Below, one piece after another: positions 6,654-17,494 of a DNA stretch of 64,000 bases. Position 1 is the stretch's first letter; each line of letters opens with the position of its first letter. The position numbers and the translations under genes were made by a program. The DNA is from Butyrivibrio sp. NC3005. Lineage in GTDB: Bacteria > Bacillota > Clostridia > Lachnospirales > Lachnospiraceae. The stretch spans positions 1 through 64,000 of the forward strand of contig NZ_AUKC01000017.1 in assembly GCF_000424545.1 (NCBI RefSeq), written 5' to 3'. Under the pieces are notes generated by a model, which did no database searches, was not told the origin of the DNA, and worked only from the letters and a program-made list of their open reading frames with translations.

Positions 6654-8000
6654 CTATTCAGACTCTATTTTTAAAGTAATATTTTTTAAATCAGTCTTTT
6701 GACAAAGCATTTCTTTAGTTACTACAACCTGTTCCATTTCGCCTGGTGAAAGAATTCTTTTTTTGTTATGAATAACTCTTTCATTATCTAAATAAACGCT
6801 TACAAATGAGTTTTTATAAACATTTCCAACTCGAAAACGTAGATTAATAAATTTATTAACGTGCAAGCTTCTTATCTTTGAAGGCACTGTATAACGAACC
6901 CCTTCTTCTGCTTTTACATTTATAATGGTATCTGTTCTTAAATCACCCAAACTTTCACTATCAGTTAAATTAGTCCTATTGACTATTACATTTGACAAAT
7001 TTTCATTTACATCATCTCTTGTTTCCTTAGATTTTAATACATACAAAGCTGCGCTTTCTCCGGCTTTTCCGGCTTCTTCCGAAACAAAATCCACCAAATC
7101 ATGAACATGAAGCACATTTCCACAGGCAAAGATTCCGCTTATACTGGTTTCAAGACTTTCATTAACAATCGGACCATTTGTAACAGAGCTTATTTCTATT
7201 CCGGCATTTTTGGATAACTCATTTTCTGGGATAAGTCCAACTGATAGCAGTAAAGTATCACAAGTATATCGTTTTTCTGTTCCCTGTATAACTTTCCTGT
7301 TGGAATCTACCTCAGCAATTGTAACCGCTTCTATATGGTCTTTTCCTTCAATATCTACAACAGTATGTGAAAGCTTAAGAGGAATTTGATAATCATCAAG
7401 ACATTGAACAATATTTCGTTTTAATCCGCCTGAATATGGCATTACTTCTGCCACAACTTTGACTTTTGCACCTTCTAAAGTCATTCTCCTTGCCATAATA
7501 AGCCCTATGTCGCCAGAACCCAAAATAACAACTTCTTTCCCCGGAAGATACCCTTCAATATTTACAAGTCTTTGAGCAGTTCCAGCAGAAAAAATACCGG
7601 CAGGTCGATATCCTGGTATATTCAAAGCTCCTCTTGGTCTTTCTCTGCATCCCATAGCCAGAATAACAGCGCCTGCTCTAATCTGAAACATTCCCTCTGT
7701 TTTGTTCATGGCTGTAACAATTCTGTTTGGAGAAATATCCAAAACCATGGTATCTAACCTGTATTCAATATCTTTATCTATTATTTGCTCTATAAATCTA
7801 GAAGCATATTCAGGTCCTGTAAGTTCTTCTTTAAAAGTATGTAGCCCAAATCCGTTATGTATACACTGATTTAGAATCCCTCCAAGTTCTGAATCTCTTT
7901 CCAGAATTAAAATAGAGTCTATCCCTGCTTTTTTAGCAGAAAGTCCTGCTGAAAGTCCTGCTGGACCTCCTCCTATAATTACAATATCGTACTTTTGCAT
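6654..8000 (-). CDS. FAD/NAD(P)-dependent oxidoreductase of the glycerol-3-phosphate operon
   Basis: A 448-residue two-dinucleotide-binding flavoprotein. The FAD site is DIVIIGGGPAGLSAG at the N-terminus; a second Rossmann motif (EVVILGSGDIGLIMARR) lies near residues 157-175, and a C-terminal FAD-contact segment (GIFACGNVLHVHDLVD) near 290. In anaerobic Firmicutes this protein is encoded between a GlpA-like dehydrogenase and DUF1667, and probably passes electrons from glycerol-3-phosphate to NAD(P) or a carrier. The residues after ~320 form an extra domain not seen in plain thioredoxin reductases. It is separated from the GlpA-like gene by 278 bp that hold structured repeat R1. Confidence 0.83.
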   Translation of the reverse strand: MQKYDIVIIGGGPAGLSAGLSAKKAGIDSILILERDSELGGILNQCIHNGFGLHTFKEELTGPEYASRFIEQIIDKDIEYRLDTMVLDISPNRIVTAMNKTEGMFQIRAGAVILAMGCRERPRGALNIPGYRPAGIFSAGTAQRLVNIEGYLPGKEVVILGSGDIGLIMARRMTLEGAKVKVVAEVMPYSGGLKRNIVQCLDDYQIPLKLSHTVVDIEGKDHIEAVTIAEVDSNRKVIQGTEKRYTCDTLLLSVGLIPENELSKNAGIEISSVTNGPIVNESLETSISGIFACGNVLHVHDLVDFVSEEAGKAGESAALYVLKSKETRDDVNENLSNVIVNRTNLTDSESLGDLRTDTIINVKAEEGVRYTVPSKIRSLHVNKFINLRFRVGNVYKNSFVSVYLDNERVIHNKKRILSPGEMEQVVVTKEMLCQKTDLKNITLKIESE

Positions 8001-8109
8001 TTTTCACTCCTTTTATCTGCAGCTTAATGCAAACGCTTAGTCCCAGGCACTTTTTATATTTTTTGAGAAAAAAACTTATACTTTATTGTTACTTATATTT
8101 GATAAATGA

Positions 8110-8250
8110 GTTTTGCTGGCTTGTAATATTTCATGAGCAGAACTGTATATAAACGTTGGTACTTAGGTTCTGTATTTTAGAACCTTATGTACCATTACGT
8201 TTATAATCAAGCGAAAGCGTGTCTGCGACGAAATATACAAACAGCAAAAC
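8110..8250 (+). repeat. structured repeat R1, copy 1
   Basis: This is a 141-bp element within the 278-bp gap of the glycerol operon, read here on the plus strand. The outer stem is GTTTTGCTG / CAGCAAAAC (8110-8118 / 8242-8250), continued by TTGTAATATTTC (8121-8132) with GAAATATACAA (8230-8240). Inside are GCAGA / TCTGC (8137-8141 / 8222-8226), ATAAACGT / ACGTTTAT (8149-8156 / 8197-8204), GGTAC / GTACC (8158-8162 / 8189-8193) and AGGTTCT / AGAACCT (8165-8171 / 8179-8185). A GCGAAAGC mini-hairpin with a GNRA loop lies at 8211-8218. Other copies are at 25865-26005 and, inverted, 60667-60807. Confidence 0.85.
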
Positions 8251-8278
8251 AGATTACATAAAACTATAAAGTATACTT

Positions 8279-9715
8279 TTATTTCTTGGTTTTTTCAAGT
8301 ACAATATGTGACTTTCCGCCACATTTAGTAATTTCTTCCATTGGAATATCAAGTTCTCTGCTTATTATCTCCATAACTTTAGGACTACAGAACCCCGCCT
8401 GACATCGTCCCATTCCAGCTCTTGTTCTTCTCTTTACTCCATCAAGAGAACGGGCTCCAAGTGGTCTATTAATTGCATCTAGTATTTCTCCCTCCGAAAC
8501 AGACTCACATCTGCATACGATATTTCCATATGAAGGATTATTTTTTATGAGTTTATTGCGTTCATTTATTGATAGATTATTGGGATTTAATATACCTTTT
8601 CTTTTGGATTTCCAGTTATCTTTTAAAACTGGATGTTCTTTACTTACAAGAATTTCACGAACCATTACCCCGATTGCAGGACTGGCGGTAAGACCTGGAG
8701 ACTCAATTCCTACACAATCTATAAAACATGGGGCATCAGGAACTTCTCGTATGATAAAATCGTGATTGGCTTCGCAGGCTCTTAATCCTGCAAAACTGGT
8801 AATGACATTTTTGGATACTTGAAGGTTTTTAACACTTATTTCAGATTTATGAATAAGCTCATTAATTCCTTCCATAGTAGTTGCTGTAGATTCCTTGTCT
8901 TCAATATCAATTGCAGTAGGTCCTACAATCAGATTCCCATGTACTGTAGGCGATACCAAAACACCCTTACCATATTTTGTAGGAAGCTGAAATATAGTAT
9001 GAGTAACATGATGCCCCATTTCTTTATCTAAAAGGCAGTAATCTCCTCGTCTAGGTGTAATATGAATTTTATTTTCAGAAACCATGTTGTGAAATACATC
9101 TGCGTATACACCTGCAGCATTTACAATATATTTTGCTCTATAATCACCATTATTCGTGATTATTTGATAAAAATCTTCACACTTTGATATTTTTAAGACT
9201 TTAGTATTAAAGTAAAAACTTACTTCATTCTCATATGCATTCTCTGCCATAGCGATATTCAAAATAAACGGGCAGACTATTCCGCCCGTTGGAGCAAGTA
9301 ATGCTCCCTCAACATTATCTGAAAGATTAGGTTCTAACTTAAGTGCTTCGTCTCTTGACAAAAGCTTAAGCTTCTTAACTTTATTCGCAATGCCTCTTTC
9401 ATATAATTCCTGAAGACCTTTTAATCCAACTTTATTAATGCACACTACCATAGAACCATTTCGTTTAAAAGGAATGTCTAAATCTTCAGACAAATCATCC
9501 ATCATTTCGTTGCCCAAAACATTCAATTTAGCCATAAGTGATCCCGGCTTTGCATCAAAACCAGCATGAATTATTGCACTGTTCGCTTTGCTGGTTCCAC
9601 AGCAAACGTCTTCTTCTTTTTCCAGAACGCATATATTAAGCTTGTATTTCGATAGTTCTCTTGCTATAGCACAACCGCTTACTCCTGCTCCAATTATAAC
9701 TACGTCATACAACAT
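8279..9715 (-). CDS. glpA: GlpA-like FAD-dependent glycerol-3-phosphate dehydrogenase with BFD-type 2Fe-2S domain
   Basis: A 478-residue DAO-family flavoprotein expected to oxidise glycerol-3-phosphate to dihydroxyacetone phosphate. The FAD motif is DVVIIGAGVSGCAIARELS at the N-terminus, followed by SKANSAIIHAGFDAKPGS and, near residue 330, FAGLRACEANHDFII, as in GlpA/GlpO and L-2-hydroxyglutarate oxidases. The C-terminal ~80 residues contain VCRCESVSEGEILDAI and GRCQAGFCSP, the four-cysteine BFD-like [2Fe-2S] domain. The gene starts 14 bp after glpK, which supports glycerol-3-phosphate as substrate. The symbol marks family and context, not proven identity. Confidence 0.82.
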   Translation of the reverse strand: MLYDVVIIGAGVSGCAIARELSKYKLNICVLEKEEDVCCGTSKANSAIIHAGFDAKPGSLMAKLNVLGNEMMDDLSEDLDIPFKRNGSMVVCINKVGLKGLQELYERGIANKVKKLKLLSRDEALKLEPNLSDNVEGALLAPTGGIVCPFILNIAMAENAYENEVSFYFNTKVLKISKCEDFYQIITNNGDYRAKYIVNAAGVYADVFHNMVSENKIHITPRRGDYCLLDKEMGHHVTHTIFQLPTKYGKGVLVSPTVHGNLIVGPTAIDIEDKESTATTMEGINELIHKSEISVKNLQVSKNVITSFAGLRACEANHDFIIREVPDAPCFIDCVGIESPGLTASPAIGVMVREILVSKEHPVLKDNWKSKRKGILNPNNLSINERNKLIKNNPSYGNIVCRCESVSEGEILDAINRPLGARSLDGVKRRTRAGMGRCQAGFCSPKVMEIISRELDIPMEEITKCGGKSHIVLEKTKK

Positions 9716-9729
9716 ACCAGTTCTCCTTA

Positions 9730-12547
<2,818 letters not shown>

Positions 12548-12587
12548 TTTACCCTTCAATCCAGCGAAATAGTCGCTTATATCTATA

Positions 12588-14255
12588 TTATTTATTATTT
12601 ACAAGATATTCCGAACATAGTCTTACGGTATCTTCCAGACTTTGAGGTTTTCCCCACATAAATCCCTGAATAAGATCTCCTGAAAAATCTCTTACAAGGT
12701 CGTACTGATTATAATCTTCGACTCCTTCTACTATTACATCACATTTCATAAGGTGTCCTAAATAAATCATAGTTTTAACGAAATCTTTATTAGTCTGATT
12801 GCTATCAATATTTTCAATCATACTTTTATCAATTTTTATTCGGCTTACAGGTATATGAAGAAGTTGTGCTAAAGAAGTATATCCAGAACCAAAATCATCA
12901 AGTGCCAGTTTCACACCATTTGCTCTTAATATCTCGACATTCTTCATTGTCTGCGAAGGAGAATCAGAAAGTGAATATTCTGTAATCTCTATTTCCAAAC
13001 ATTCTCTTGGAAAATCTGCTTTTTCTATAATTTCCAATAGTTTATTAGGAAAATCTGGCAGTGCAATTCCCTTAGCCGACACATTAACAGAAAGTGTTAT
13101 TGAATCTCCATATTCATTACACAAGTTCTTAAACTGTTCAAGTGCTTTACGAATTACATATTCATCTAAATCTATAATAATATTTGAAGATTCAGCTATA
13201 GGAATGAATTCACTAGGAGAAATAAGTGTACCATCTGGAAGCTTCATTCTACACAAGGTTTCAAAACCTCTAAGAATCTTGCCGTCAATTAAAAACTGTG
13301 GCTGATATTCCAGATAAAAATAATCTTTTTCAAGACTTTCTTTAATCAGTCTTTCAATCTGATTTCGTCTGTCTACCTGATTTTTTACTTCTTCATCATA
13401 AATACATATTTTTTCATTAAAACTCTTAGCTGCAAAATTCATAGCGATGTCAGCATGTTGTAATATAGTCTCAATATTTTCTTCTTTGCCAAAATCTTTC
13501 ACTATGCCAATAACTCCATTTAAATAGCAGTTTCTCGGAGTTTCGTTAATGGTTATAACTATTTTCTTTTCAATCTCTTCAAGAAGATCTCTAGAAACAG
13601 CCTGAGGATTTACTCCATTTAATAAAATAATTGCATATTCTGTTCCACTTATCCTAAATGCTGTTCCATTTTCCTCTAATACGCTACAAATTCTCTTGGC
13701 AACAATATTAAGCAGTTCATCTCCATAATTTCTACCCAAATCAATATTAGCCTGCATAATACCTTTTAAGTGAATATATAAAATACTGCCATTTTTCCTT
13801 AAATCAAGCTTTCTGGATAAAACTTCTTCAAACCCATATCTGTTCCCAAGACCTGTTACTCTATCAGTTATTCTCTTATTTTCTCTTATTCTAAATTGTC
13901 TGCTGAGTATTACAATAGAAAGAAGTTGTAAAAAACAATTGAAAAATCCAGGAATACTAACATAGTTCTTGCTGCCAAAAATAGCTCTGCTGATATTAGC
14001 CAAAGACAACACAATACTAAAGATTGAAAGTTTAGTACCAATTTGATAATTGGTAATAGTCATTAAAATACAATTCAGATAAACCAGCGTCTGCAAAGAA
14101 CCATTAATACCGCTAACTGGAATTTTTAGATTCATAACCCATTCATCTTGTCTAACCTGGCATATTCCAATCCAAACAGTAAACATTATGATAGCTATAT
14201 TAGTACATGCGAGGATTCCAAGAATAGTTTTTTTCGATTTTATATTTTGAATCAT
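12588..14255 (-). CDS. membrane GGDEF-EAL protein with degenerate GGDEF, probable c-di-GMP phosphodiesterase
   Basis: This 555-residue protein has about four hydrophobic N-terminal helices (residues ~12-115), a GGDEF-like domain (~125-285) and an EAL domain (~295-550). The GGDEF active loop reads SGTEY and the fold is otherwise kept, so diguanylate cyclase activity is unlikely. The EAL part keeps the metal and general-base set: E in GFETLCR, N in SVNVSAKG, EIEITEY, ALDDFGSGY, IKIDKSMI, EGVED and IQGFMWGKP. Hydrolysis of c-di-GMP to pGpG is therefore expected. TTGTTA and TACAAT with an 18-bp spacer lie about 60 bp upstream as a possible promoter. The sensor part has no recognisable ligand domain. 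Confidence 0.88.
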   Translation of the reverse strand: MIQNIKSKKTILGILACTNIAIIMFTVWIGICQVRQDEWVMNLKIPVSGINGSLQTLVYLNCILMTITNYQIGTKLSIFSIVLSLANISRAIFGSKNYVSIPGFFNCFLQLLSIVILSRQFRIRENKRITDRVTGLGNRYGFEEVLSRKLDLRKNGSILYIHLKGIMQANIDLGRNYGDELLNIVAKRICSVLEENGTAFRISGTEYAIILLNGVNPQAVSRDLLEEIEKKIVITINETPRNCYLNGVIGIVKDFGKEENIETILQHADIAMNFAAKSFNEKICIYDEEVKNQVDRRNQIERLIKESLEKDYFYLEYQPQFLIDGKILRGFETLCRMKLPDGTLISPSEFIPIAESSNIIIDLDEYVIRKALEQFKNLCNEYGDSITLSVNVSAKGIALPDFPNKLLEIIEKADFPRECLEIEITEYSLSDSPSQTMKNVEILRANGVKLALDDFGSGYTSLAQLLHIPVSRIKIDKSMIENIDSNQTNKDFVKTMIYLGHLMKCDVIVEGVEDYNQYDLVRDFSGDLIQGFMWGKPQSLEDTVRLCSEYLVNNK

Positions 14256-14346
14256 AACTCATTGCCCCATCTTTTCAACTATAGTCTAATTGTACTATAT
14301 AAATCTTTATTTTAACAAGTTTTAGATGGTTGACACTTATTTGCGC

Positions 14347-14374
14347 TTATGCATTAAGCTAAAAAAATGCATAA
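14347..14374. other. 9-bp hairpin between the lectin-like and EAL genes
   Basis: TTATGCATT (14347-14355) and AATGCATAA (14366-14374) form a perfect 9-bp stem with a 10-base loop. It lies past the stop of the lectin-like gene but lacks a clean U-run on the minus strand, so it may be a weak terminator or RNA-end-stabilising hairpin. Confidence 0.4.
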
Positions 14375-14403
14375 ATAAAAAAGTCAAAGCAGCAGTCAAA
14401 CAC

Positions 14404-15687
14404 TTAATCTGAATATTCACAAATATATCCGATTTTACCTTTTTTCGCAGGAAACTCTTTCAAATACTGTTTTGGTACATCAAAAATTTTATATTCACCG
14501 TTCTTATAAATAAGAGCAAAAACTTCTTCATCTATTTTCTTTCCCTCTGCATTTTTGGAAAAATATGAAGGTTCATTCTCACCGAAAATATCCATATCAT
14601 GATATGCAGACCAAGGCATATAGGATAAATCTTCTATATTACCGTATTCTGCCCATCCATATGAAAAATCATTTTTTCTAAGCCCTCCTATAAAAAATGT
14701 ATAGCCGGTAAGCTTCTTGTCAGAAATAGTATCTACAATAGTTTGTAATTCCTCTAATGACGTTATAGTGGCAAGATATCCACCTTTTTCGTCACATTTT
14801 TTTCTTGCATTGTTCCATGAAATATCTACACTTACTATCTCATACGTATGCCCTTTAGAAGAAAATGCTCCCTCTTTTATAATAGCCATGATTTCTTTTA
14901 ACACATAAATAGTCTTTGGCAATGTCACAAGCTCTTTATGATAGTATTCGCTAACCTTTTCATCATAATCATTCATTGAAGCAAGATATTGCCCGTTAAA
15001 TTTATAAAAATTATCTTTGCTGTCACTTAGTTTATTAACATATTCACCTTCTGCTACAAGATACCATTTACCATTCTCGATACTAAAAAAATTATCAAAG
15101 TACTTTCCTTCTCCACCATCTGAATTATCCAAAAGGTTTTTCATTGGTAAATAAGTAAAATAAAGCTTTTTAGTCTGTAATACATTAACTCTTCCGTTAT
15201 AAAATGTAAGAATCTGATTCCCGCTATTCTCATTTCCTGAATTGCATACAAGTTCCGGAATGGAATCATCATTAACATATATTAGTCCATAGGAAAAAGA
15301 TTCTTCCCCTTCAGAATCTTCGCCATATTCTTCAAGATATTTTTCATATGCCTGCTGCCATGAATCATAAATACCATCAAAATAATATCCCGAATAAATT
15401 CCGCTTTCAGCTGATTTAATACTCTTTAGTGTATCCTCTTTTTTCTGAACATCACTAATAAATTCATCTTTAGCTTTTATCTCTGCTTTAAACCTGGGTT
15501 TACTGTCCATAGCAACTTGATCTTTCTCTGGGAGAAAATAAACCATTTCTCCGATTTCCGTTTTTCCCTCTCTTTTTATATCGTTAATAGTATTTCTGAA
15601 TATATCTGGATTTATTAATAAAAAAAGGAAAACACCACACATCAATATAAGAACTAGCATAATAAGATAAGATTTATATTTTTTCAT
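14404..15687 (-). CDS. membrane-anchored protein with C-terminal C-type-lectin-like domain
   Basis: A 427-residue protein with one N-terminal membrane helix (residues ~6-28, YLIMLVLILMCGVFLFLLI) and a large, acidic extracytoplasmic part. Residues ~295-427 resemble a C-type-lectin-like fold: GHTYEIVSVDISWNNARKKC, GGYLATITSLEELQTI, FFIGGLRKNDFSYGWAEYG and a terminal GYICEYSD, with the two outer cysteines in place. The middle (VYINDDSIPELVCNSG-like segment near 150) resembles the DUF-type repeats seen in other clostridial surface proteins. The start at 15687 follows GGAAGAGG. A ~260-nt leader containing a terminator lies upstream. The likely role is surface binding of glycans or proteins (inference). 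Confidence 0.7.
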   Translation of the reverse strand: MKKYKSYLIMLVLILMCGVFLFLLINPDIFRNTINDIKREGKTEIGEMVYFLPEKDQVAMDSKPRFKAEIKAKDEFISDVQKKEDTLKSIKSAESGIYSGYYFDGIYDSWQQAYEKYLEEYGEDSEGEESFSYGLIYVNDDSIPELVCNSGNENSGNQILTFYNGRVNVLQTKKLYFTYLPMKNLLDNSDGGEGKYFDNFFSIENGKWYLVAEGEYVNKLSDSKDNFYKFNGQYLASMNDYDEKVSEYYHKELVTLPKTIYVLKEIMAIIKEGAFSSKGHTYEIVSVDISWNNARKKCDEKGGYLATITSLEELQTIVDTISDKKLTGYTFFIGGLRKNDFSYGWAEYGNIEDLSYMPWSAYHDMDIFGENEPSYFSKNAEGKKIDEEVFALIYKNGEYKIFDVPKQYLKEFPAKKGKIGYICEYSD

Positions 15688-15803
15688 GCCTCTTCCTTCC
15701 CCGAAAACTGCTCGTGTAAAGTTCAATGCAAAATACATATTTCATCATATATTTCGGAAGAACAAAGGTCATTTTTTATATAAGGAAAAAGATAAAAAAG
15801 TGC

Positions 15804-15949
15804 AAAAAAATGCGAGAGCAATTTAGTTTAGTCAGATAAAGCATCGCTATCTTTCCTCTAAATCCTCTCGCTCGATCGTACTTTCATGTCGGTTGGTGAA
15901 GCATCGCCGCCTTCCTAGTGAAAAGTAAACCGGTTTTTTTGCATTTCTT
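15804..15949 (-). promoter_or_regulatory. structured leader with tandem hairpins and intrinsic terminator, possible unclassified riboswitch
   Basis: Read on the minus strand, the leader first forms GGCG(GCGATGCTT)CACC (near 15895-15912). It then forms a long stem GCGAGAGGATTTAG / CTAAATTGCTCTCGC (15871-15858 / 15826-15812), capped by AGATA(GCGATGCTT)TATCT and followed by ATTTTTTT. The two GCGATGCTT units are exactly 60 bp apart and share about 20 aligned bases. Terminator position and the distance to the start codon (about 115 nt) fit transcription attenuation. I could not match it to a riboswitch class from memory; it lacks the GEMM GACGCAAA core. Confidence 0.6.
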
Positions 15950-15955
15950 GATTAT

Positions 15956-15984
15956 ATATTATCAATATACCGTATATTTGTCAA
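15956..15984 (-). promoter_or_regulatory. strong sigma-A-type promoter of the lectin-like gene leader
   Basis: A consensus TTGACA (15979-15984 on the minus strand) and TAATAT (15956-15961) are separated by exactly 17 bp. Transcription would begin near 15949, giving the structured leader described above. Confidence 0.8.
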
Positions 15985-16103
15985 TATACTTTTGAAAAAT
16001 TGATGAGTTTTCTTAATATTCAGAATACAGTATGTAGTTTGAACAAATTATCATTTTATTTTAATTTAAACTTCTTTCTTATACCTTATTCATTTCAAAA
16101 CAT

Positions 16104-16832
16104 TTACAACTCATATTTAGACTTCTTTTTAGATATTTCATTCATATATGCAGCTGTTATCATACCTGTCGGAAGAGCAATTACAGCAACACCTACAAGA
16201 GCAGATATCATCGTTATGAACTGACCTATATTCGTCGTCGGCGTAATATCACCATATCCTATTGTCGTTATAGATATTGTTGCCCAATAAAGTGCAGCAA
16301 AAAAATCATCAAACAAATCGGGCTCCAACTGAAAAATAAGCATAGCTGATACAAAAATGTATATTACTATAAGAATCAGTACTGCAATAAGTTGTGATTT
16401 TACCTTACGAATAACATTGGCAATAATTACCATAGTCTTTGAATACCGGATAAGTTTTAATATTCTAAAAATCCTAAATAATTTCAAAAGTCCTATGACA
16501 GAAGATACAGGAAAAAAAATATATATTATAGGCAGTAGTGACAAGAAATCAAAAACCGCCAAGGGACTAAGAACATATGCTATATAAGCTTTTATATTTT
16601 TATATCCCATCTTATAATCAGCAGTATAAACTCTCGCACAGTAATCTATCAGAAAGATGATAGCTGTGAGAAGTTCAATTATCATAGTATAGAAATTATC
16701 TTTTTTCATTGTTAGCGGAATCATTCCTACAATTACTGCAGTCGTCATAAGAATATCATAAGCCTTACTTGATCTGTCACCTTCATGCGAAGCTTCTATT
16801 ACTTCATAAGTTCGTCTTTTTAAACTCTCCAT
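16104..16832 (-). CDS. voltage-gated-type potassium channel
   Basis: A 242-residue six-helix channel. The S4 voltage sensor is visible as LLKLFRIFRILKLIRYSK near residues 116-133, and the pore loop carries the K+ selectivity filter TTIGYGD near 190-197, followed by S6 with GVAVIALPTGMITAAY. No cytoplasmic RCK or cyclic-nucleotide domain follows, so gating is probably by voltage alone. Two in-frame ATGs (16838 and 16832) follow AGGAG; the second has better spacing. That AGGAG overlaps the stop of the small membrane-protein gene just upstream, implying translational coupling. The likely role is control of membrane potential or K+ efflux. Confidence 0.9.
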   Translation of the reverse strand: MESLKRRTYEVIEASHEGDRSSKAYDILMTTAVIVGMIPLTMKKDNFYTMIIELLTAIIFLIDYCARVYTADYKMGYKNIKAYIAYVLSPLAVFDFLSLLPIIYIFFPVSSVIGLLKLFRIFRILKLIRYSKTMVIIANVIRKVKSQLIAVLILIVIYIFVSAMLIFQLEPDLFDDFFAALYWATISITTIGYGDITPTTNIGQFITMISALVGVAVIALPTGMITAAYMNEISKKKSKYEL

Positions 16833-16844
16833 AATCATGTGCTC

Positions 16845-17015
16845 CTATGACAATAAACAAAAGTTACCTTCCAGGAAAGCAATAACTCCCAGAATAATCA
16901 AAACAATTGTTAATATCCTGCATATTATTACAAAAGCCGTTACTCTCCTTTGGTTAAGGTCTTCTTTTACTCCCGAGTCAGATATTAGTAAGTCTTCTTT
17001 TTTATTCTTAGGCAT
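16845..17015 (-). CDS. 56-residue single-pass membrane protein coupled to the K+ channel
   Basis: A short frame not usually caught by gene finders: ATG at 17013-17015 with GAGGAA eight bases upstream, TAG at 16845-16847. The N-terminal half is charged (MPKNKKEDLLISDSGVKEDL). The C-terminal half is one hydrophobic helix (ICRILTIVLIILGVIAFLEG). The stop codon sits directly in the AGGAG of the channel gene, 7-13 bp from its start, so the two are translated as a pair. It could be a channel accessory subunit or a small independent membrane protein; I recognise no family. Confidence 0.7.
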   Translation of the reverse strand: MPKNKKEDLLISDSGVKEDLNQRRVTAFVIICRILTIVLIILGVIAFLEGNFCLLS

Positions 17016-17043
17016 AAGTTATTCCTCATTTTAAATTCTTCCC

Positions 17044-17079
17044 TAAAAAATCCCCCCGCTTCATCTACAAGCAGGGGGA
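17044..17079 (-). terminator. intrinsic terminator after the 83-residue gene
   Basis: CCCCCCGCTT (17052-17061) pairs with AAGCAGGGGG (17069-17078) around a 7-base loop, with one mismatch. On the minus strand it is followed by ATTTTTTA. It lies 13 bp past the stop of the gene at 17092. Confidence 0.85.
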
Positions 17080-17091
17080 CACAAACAGCCT

Positions 17092-17343
17092 TTACATCTG
17101 TTCAACTGGTTCTGAAGAGAAGTCTGCGAAACCATTTTTATAAAGCTTATCGATAAATTCAACCGCCATCTGTCCTGACTGCTCTAAACTTAAATTCTCA
17201 TTATAAACATATTCAAGTGTATTACCGTCAGGTGTAATGAAATTAACCTGTGTACCAAAAATCTCTCCATTTCCGACATCCATTGGTTTAACTTCGGCTG
17301 AAATAATCTCTTTAACAACTCCGCTTCTAAGTAAAACTCTCAT
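17092..17343 (-). CDS. conserved small protein of unknown function
   Basis: This 83-residue acidic soluble protein starts at the ATG at 17343, which has GGAAGG nine to ten bases upstream; an in-frame upstream Met lacks a site. The sequence (MRVLLRSGVVKEIISAEVKP at the start, PDGNTLEYVYNENLSLEQSG in the middle) suggests a small alpha-beta fold with beta strands first and a C-terminal helix. No catalytic motif, membrane segment or cysteine is seen. It stands alone with its own terminator. I do not recognise the family. Confidence 0.65.
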   Translation of the reverse strand: MRVLLRSGVVKEIISAEVKPMDVGNGEIFGTQVNFITPDGNTLEYVYNENLSLEQSGQMAVEFIDKLYKNGFADFSSEPVEQM

Positions 17344-17494
17344 ATTAGCATTCCTTCCTGAATGAAAACTAATCAATCGTTACTTCATAAAAGCTTATAA
17401 TATTCACGCTAATCTCTTTTAAAAGCAAACTTAAAAACTTTAACATGCTATTAGTTTTATCGGAAGAAAAAAAACAATAATTAACTCTTTTTAT

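Noticed and set aside
15804-15949. c-di-GMP riboswitch in the lectin-like gene leader
   Set aside because: The GACGCAAA core and GGTTGC closing pattern that identify the 3.6-kb switch are missing on both strands.
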